Shown here: piece after piece, positions 62,107 to 64,000 of the stretch
Layout: every line of letters starts with the position of its first letter
How positions within the stretch are numbered: the stretch's first letter is position 1
From: Aquirhabdus sp.
GTDB taxonomy: Bacteria; Pseudomonadota; Gammaproteobacteria; Pseudomonadales; Moraxellaceae
Assembly (NCBI GenBank): GCA_030150135.1
Contig: JASLGO010000049.1
Span: forward strand, 23,880 to 87,879
DNA: 64,000 bases
Direction: 5' to 3'
Notes under the pieces: model-generated
Told to the model about the DNA's origin: nothing
Seen by the model: the letters and a program-made list of their open reading frames with translations, nothing else
Databases searched by the model: none
Position numbers and translations under genes: made by a program

Positions 62107-63558
62107 ATGAAGTCATTGTCTAGATCGTTCATTTCATTTATGCCGATCGTATTCATTCCACTGACGATGTTTGGGTGTGCATTGATGTCACCAAATCATC
62201 TTCAGGCTAGTGATACATCACAACATTATCCGATTACTTATGTAGTTCTAGGGAGTAACGGTATTCCAGTCGTTCGGGCGCTGACTCATCATGCAGCATG
62301 TCCTATGTTGACTGTGGATGGTAAAGAAATGGCAATGGATGTGCGTGCCAAATCCGCAACGATTCCACAGCGACCAACCATGTCTGATCCTAGTGAGTCG
62401 AAACCATCTGAATTTCAGGTACTCACGTGTGAAAAAACACTGCCGATTGAAACGCATTCAGCGAGCATTGCAGGACAAGCGTTGCCTTTGCCGAAGCGTG
62501 ACGTACAGCGAATTGTAGTTATTGGTGATACAGGATGTCGCTTGAAAAAATCAGATCATGCCTTCCAAGACTGTAATGATCCTGAGCAATATCCTTTTGC
62601 CCAAGTGGCTCAGCAAGCTGCTGCGTGGAAGCCTGATCTCGTGATCCATGTCGGTGATTTACTTTATCGTGAGAATAGATGTCCTGAAGGCAATGCAGGT
62701 TGCAAAAACAGTCCATGGGGTTATGGTTTTGATGCGTGGAACGCGGATTTCTTTAAACCGGGTCATGTGCTGATGCAGGCTGCACCGTGGGCGATGGCAC
62801 GCGGTAACCACGAATCTTGTGCACGTGCAGGTCAAGGCTGGTGGCGTTTTATGGATCCAAGTCCATTCGTAGCTGGACGAGATTGTAACGATGCCGCGAA
62901 TGACAACATCGGTGATTATACAGATCCGTATGCGATTCCATTGGGCGGCGATGAGCAACTGATCATGTTGGATACGGCAAATACGATCGGTAAACCTATT
63001 CCAGAAGGCGATATTCGCGAGACGAAATATCGCGAGATGTATCAGAAACTGGATGCCTTATCTCAGAATGCCTCATACAACATCGGTGTAAATCATCATC
63101 CGATTTTGGGTTTCACTGCAAAAAAAGATAAGCAGGGTAACGTCAAACTCTTATCTGGTAACGAAGGCTTGCAATCAGTTTTTTCTAAGATTAATCCTCT
63201 GATGCTGCCACCACGTGTCAATGCGATGCTGTCAGGTCATGTGCATCTGTGGCAAGAAGTCAGTTTTTCTTCACCTCATCCAACCCAGTTTGTTGCTGGA
63301 TTTTCGGGAACAGAAGAAGATACCGTTCCACTGCCTGCGACTTTACCAGAGGGTGCAACACCCGCAGTTGGCGCTGTTGTCGATCACTTTAGTTCATGGG
63401 TCAGTGGCTTTGGTTATATGACGATGGAACGTATCAATACGACAAGCATGACCAGCAATCAATGGTTAGTTAAAGTCTGGGATCGCAACGGCAAACAAGT
63501 CAATACTTGTCATATCGAAGGTAAAAATTCAGTTTGTGATATTGGACAAGTGCAGTAG
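62107..63558 (+). CDS. Secreted metallophosphoesterase lipoprotein
   Basis: The 483-residue protein has a lipoprotein-type signal (TMFGCA as lipobox) and a calcineurin-like domain from about residue 135: VVIGDTGCR (Asp ligand), DLVIHVGDLLYR, WAMARGNHESC, GVNHHPILG and LSGHVHLWQ. Several Cys pairs suggest disulphides. Its layout is close to secreted acid phosphatases/phosphodiesterases that release phosphate from organic esters. The position behind tonB, 45 bp away, suggests co-transcription with the uptake system. A purely different phosphodiesterase role is possible. Confidence 0.85.
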   Translation: MKSLSRSFISFMPIVFIPLTMFGCALMSPNHLQASDTSQHYPITYVVLGSNGIPVVRALTHHAACPMLTVDGKEMAMDVRAKSATIPQRPTMSDPSESKPSEFQVLTCEKTLPIETHSASIAGQALPLPKRDVQRIVVIGDTGCRLKKSDHAFQDCNDPEQYPFAQVAQQAAAWKPDLVIHVGDLLYRENRCPEGNAGCKNSPWGYGFDAWNADFFKPGHVLMQAAPWAMARGNHESCARAGQGWWRFMDPSPFVAGRDCNDAANDNIGDYTDPYAIPLGGDEQLIMLDTANTIGKPIPEGDIRETKYREMYQKLDALSQNASYNIGVNHHPILGFTAKKDKQGNVKLLSGNEGLQSVFSKINPLMLPPRVNAMLSGHVHLWQEVSFSSPHPTQFVAGFSGTEEDTVPLPATLPEGATPAVGAVVDHFSSWVSGFGYMTMERINTTSMTSNQWLVKVWDRNGKQVNTCHIEGKNSVCDIGQVQ

Positions 63559-63650
63559 ATGTTGAGTTCTTGTAAAGGTTTCGTGGCTAGAGACTTTTAC
63601 TAAGGAAGCACTAATTCGTTCCCTGTAAATTACCTCTCAAATAAGTTTCT

Positions 63651-63676
63651 AGCTCGCCAGTTCATTGTGGTGAGCT
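63651..63676 (+). other. Stem-loop between phosphoesterase and propeller genes
   Basis: AGCTCGCC and GGTGAGCT pair (with one G-T) around ten bases. No T tract follows, so this is not a classical terminator; it could modulate read-through or mRNA stability. Confidence 0.4.
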
Positions 63677-63712
63677 GGAGAGTTATTACTTATTTTTAAG
63701 GAAAATAAAGTC

Positions 63713-64000
63713 ATGACATTTCCAAAAAACGCGCTGTATGTTGCGACCGCAATGGTGATCGCGATGTCCATGCAAGAAACTGCTTTTGCTAAAGAAACTC
63801 AAGAAGTTAAAGCACAGAAGTTTGAAGTATTACAGCATTGGACAATTGGCGATTCAAGTAAATGGGATTTTGTATCGATTGATTCTGTTCGCAACCGTTT
63901 GTTTGTGACGAGAGGCGAGAGTGTCTCTGTCGTGGATTTAACGACTGGGAAGGTGGTCAGTGAAATTCCTGCACATGGCGCACATGGTGTTGTCTTTGCA
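63713..64000 (+). CDS. YncE-like secreted beta-propeller protein (5' part)
   Basis: The frame begins at ATG 63713, after AAGGAAAATAAAGTC, and is still open at the end of the window (96 codons). It has a signal peptide (ending TAFAK) and then WDFVSIDSVRNRLFVTRGESVSVVDLTTGKVVSEI, a blade of the YVTN/YncE-type propeller. YncE-type proteins bind DNA or ligands in the periplasm; in related genomes they lie beside TonB receptors. The rest is outside the window. Confidence 0.8.
   Translation, partial: MTFPKNALYVATAMVIAMSMQETAFAKETQEVKAQKFEVLQHWTIGDSSKWDFVSIDSVRNRLFVTRGESVSVVDLTTGKVVSEIPAHGAHGVVFA

Overview
The window is a stretch of chromosome from a gammaproteobacterium, most likely Acinetobacter or another member of the Moraxellaceae. 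This is judged from gene order and protein resemblance, not from a database search: def is divergent from a LysM-dprA-tsaC cluster; grpE is followed by dnaK without dnaJ; an acyl-CoA desaturase/ferredoxin reductase pair is divergent from a DesT-type regulator; and there is a rich set of esterases and efflux pumps. No rRNA, tRNA, CRISPR array, phage module or insertion-sequence transposase was recognised.

Layout. 1-6500: tail of an unknown gene with a terminator, a GMC oxidoreductase with a flavin-binding partner, an orphan ParA ATPase, a RibD/DHFR-like reductase, a group IV ornithine/lysine decarboxylase, a beta-carbonic anhydrase and a small membrane protein. 6600-10500: def facing LysM-dprA-tsaC. 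10600-13300: a small secreted protein and two tandem HSL-family esterases. 13300-16400: grpE and dnaK, each behind a sigma32-like promoter. 16500-29000: a thioesterase, MdfA-type exporter, SDR with divergent TetR regulator, BenE- and Fsr-type transporters with an AraC regulator, a ketopantoate-reductase-like protein, a secreted esterase, a SAM methyltransferase, and a TetR/DUF4442 pair.

29000-41100 is an efflux block: MarR regulator, outer-membrane factor and EmrAB, then CzcI-CzcCBA for divalent metals. 41200-46400 holds an LplT-like transporter fused to a PlsC-like acyltransferase, a GAPDH of the ArsJ-associated type without arsJ, a class II aldolase-like protein, a small uncharacterised protein and a YcaC-like hydrolase. 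46700-49800 is the desaturase system. 50000-55900 is a tripartite RND pump. 56400-64000 holds a metallophosphoesterase, then a TonB-dependent receptor, ExbB, ExbD, TonB, a secreted phosphoesterase lipoprotein and a beta-propeller protein that runs off the end.

The most interesting non-coding signals are: a ladder of Pho-box-like heptamers in front of the TonB receptor, suggesting a phosphate-starvation TonB uptake system; two near-identical 18-bp operators in front of the SDR and of the esterase pair, suggesting one TetR regulon; two overlapping palindromes that hold both divergent promoters of the desaturase locus; a family of palindromic intergenic repeats, one copy lying between czcI and czcC; a nested hairpin at 26224-26313 followed by an orphan terminator; and a probable leaderless marR transcript.
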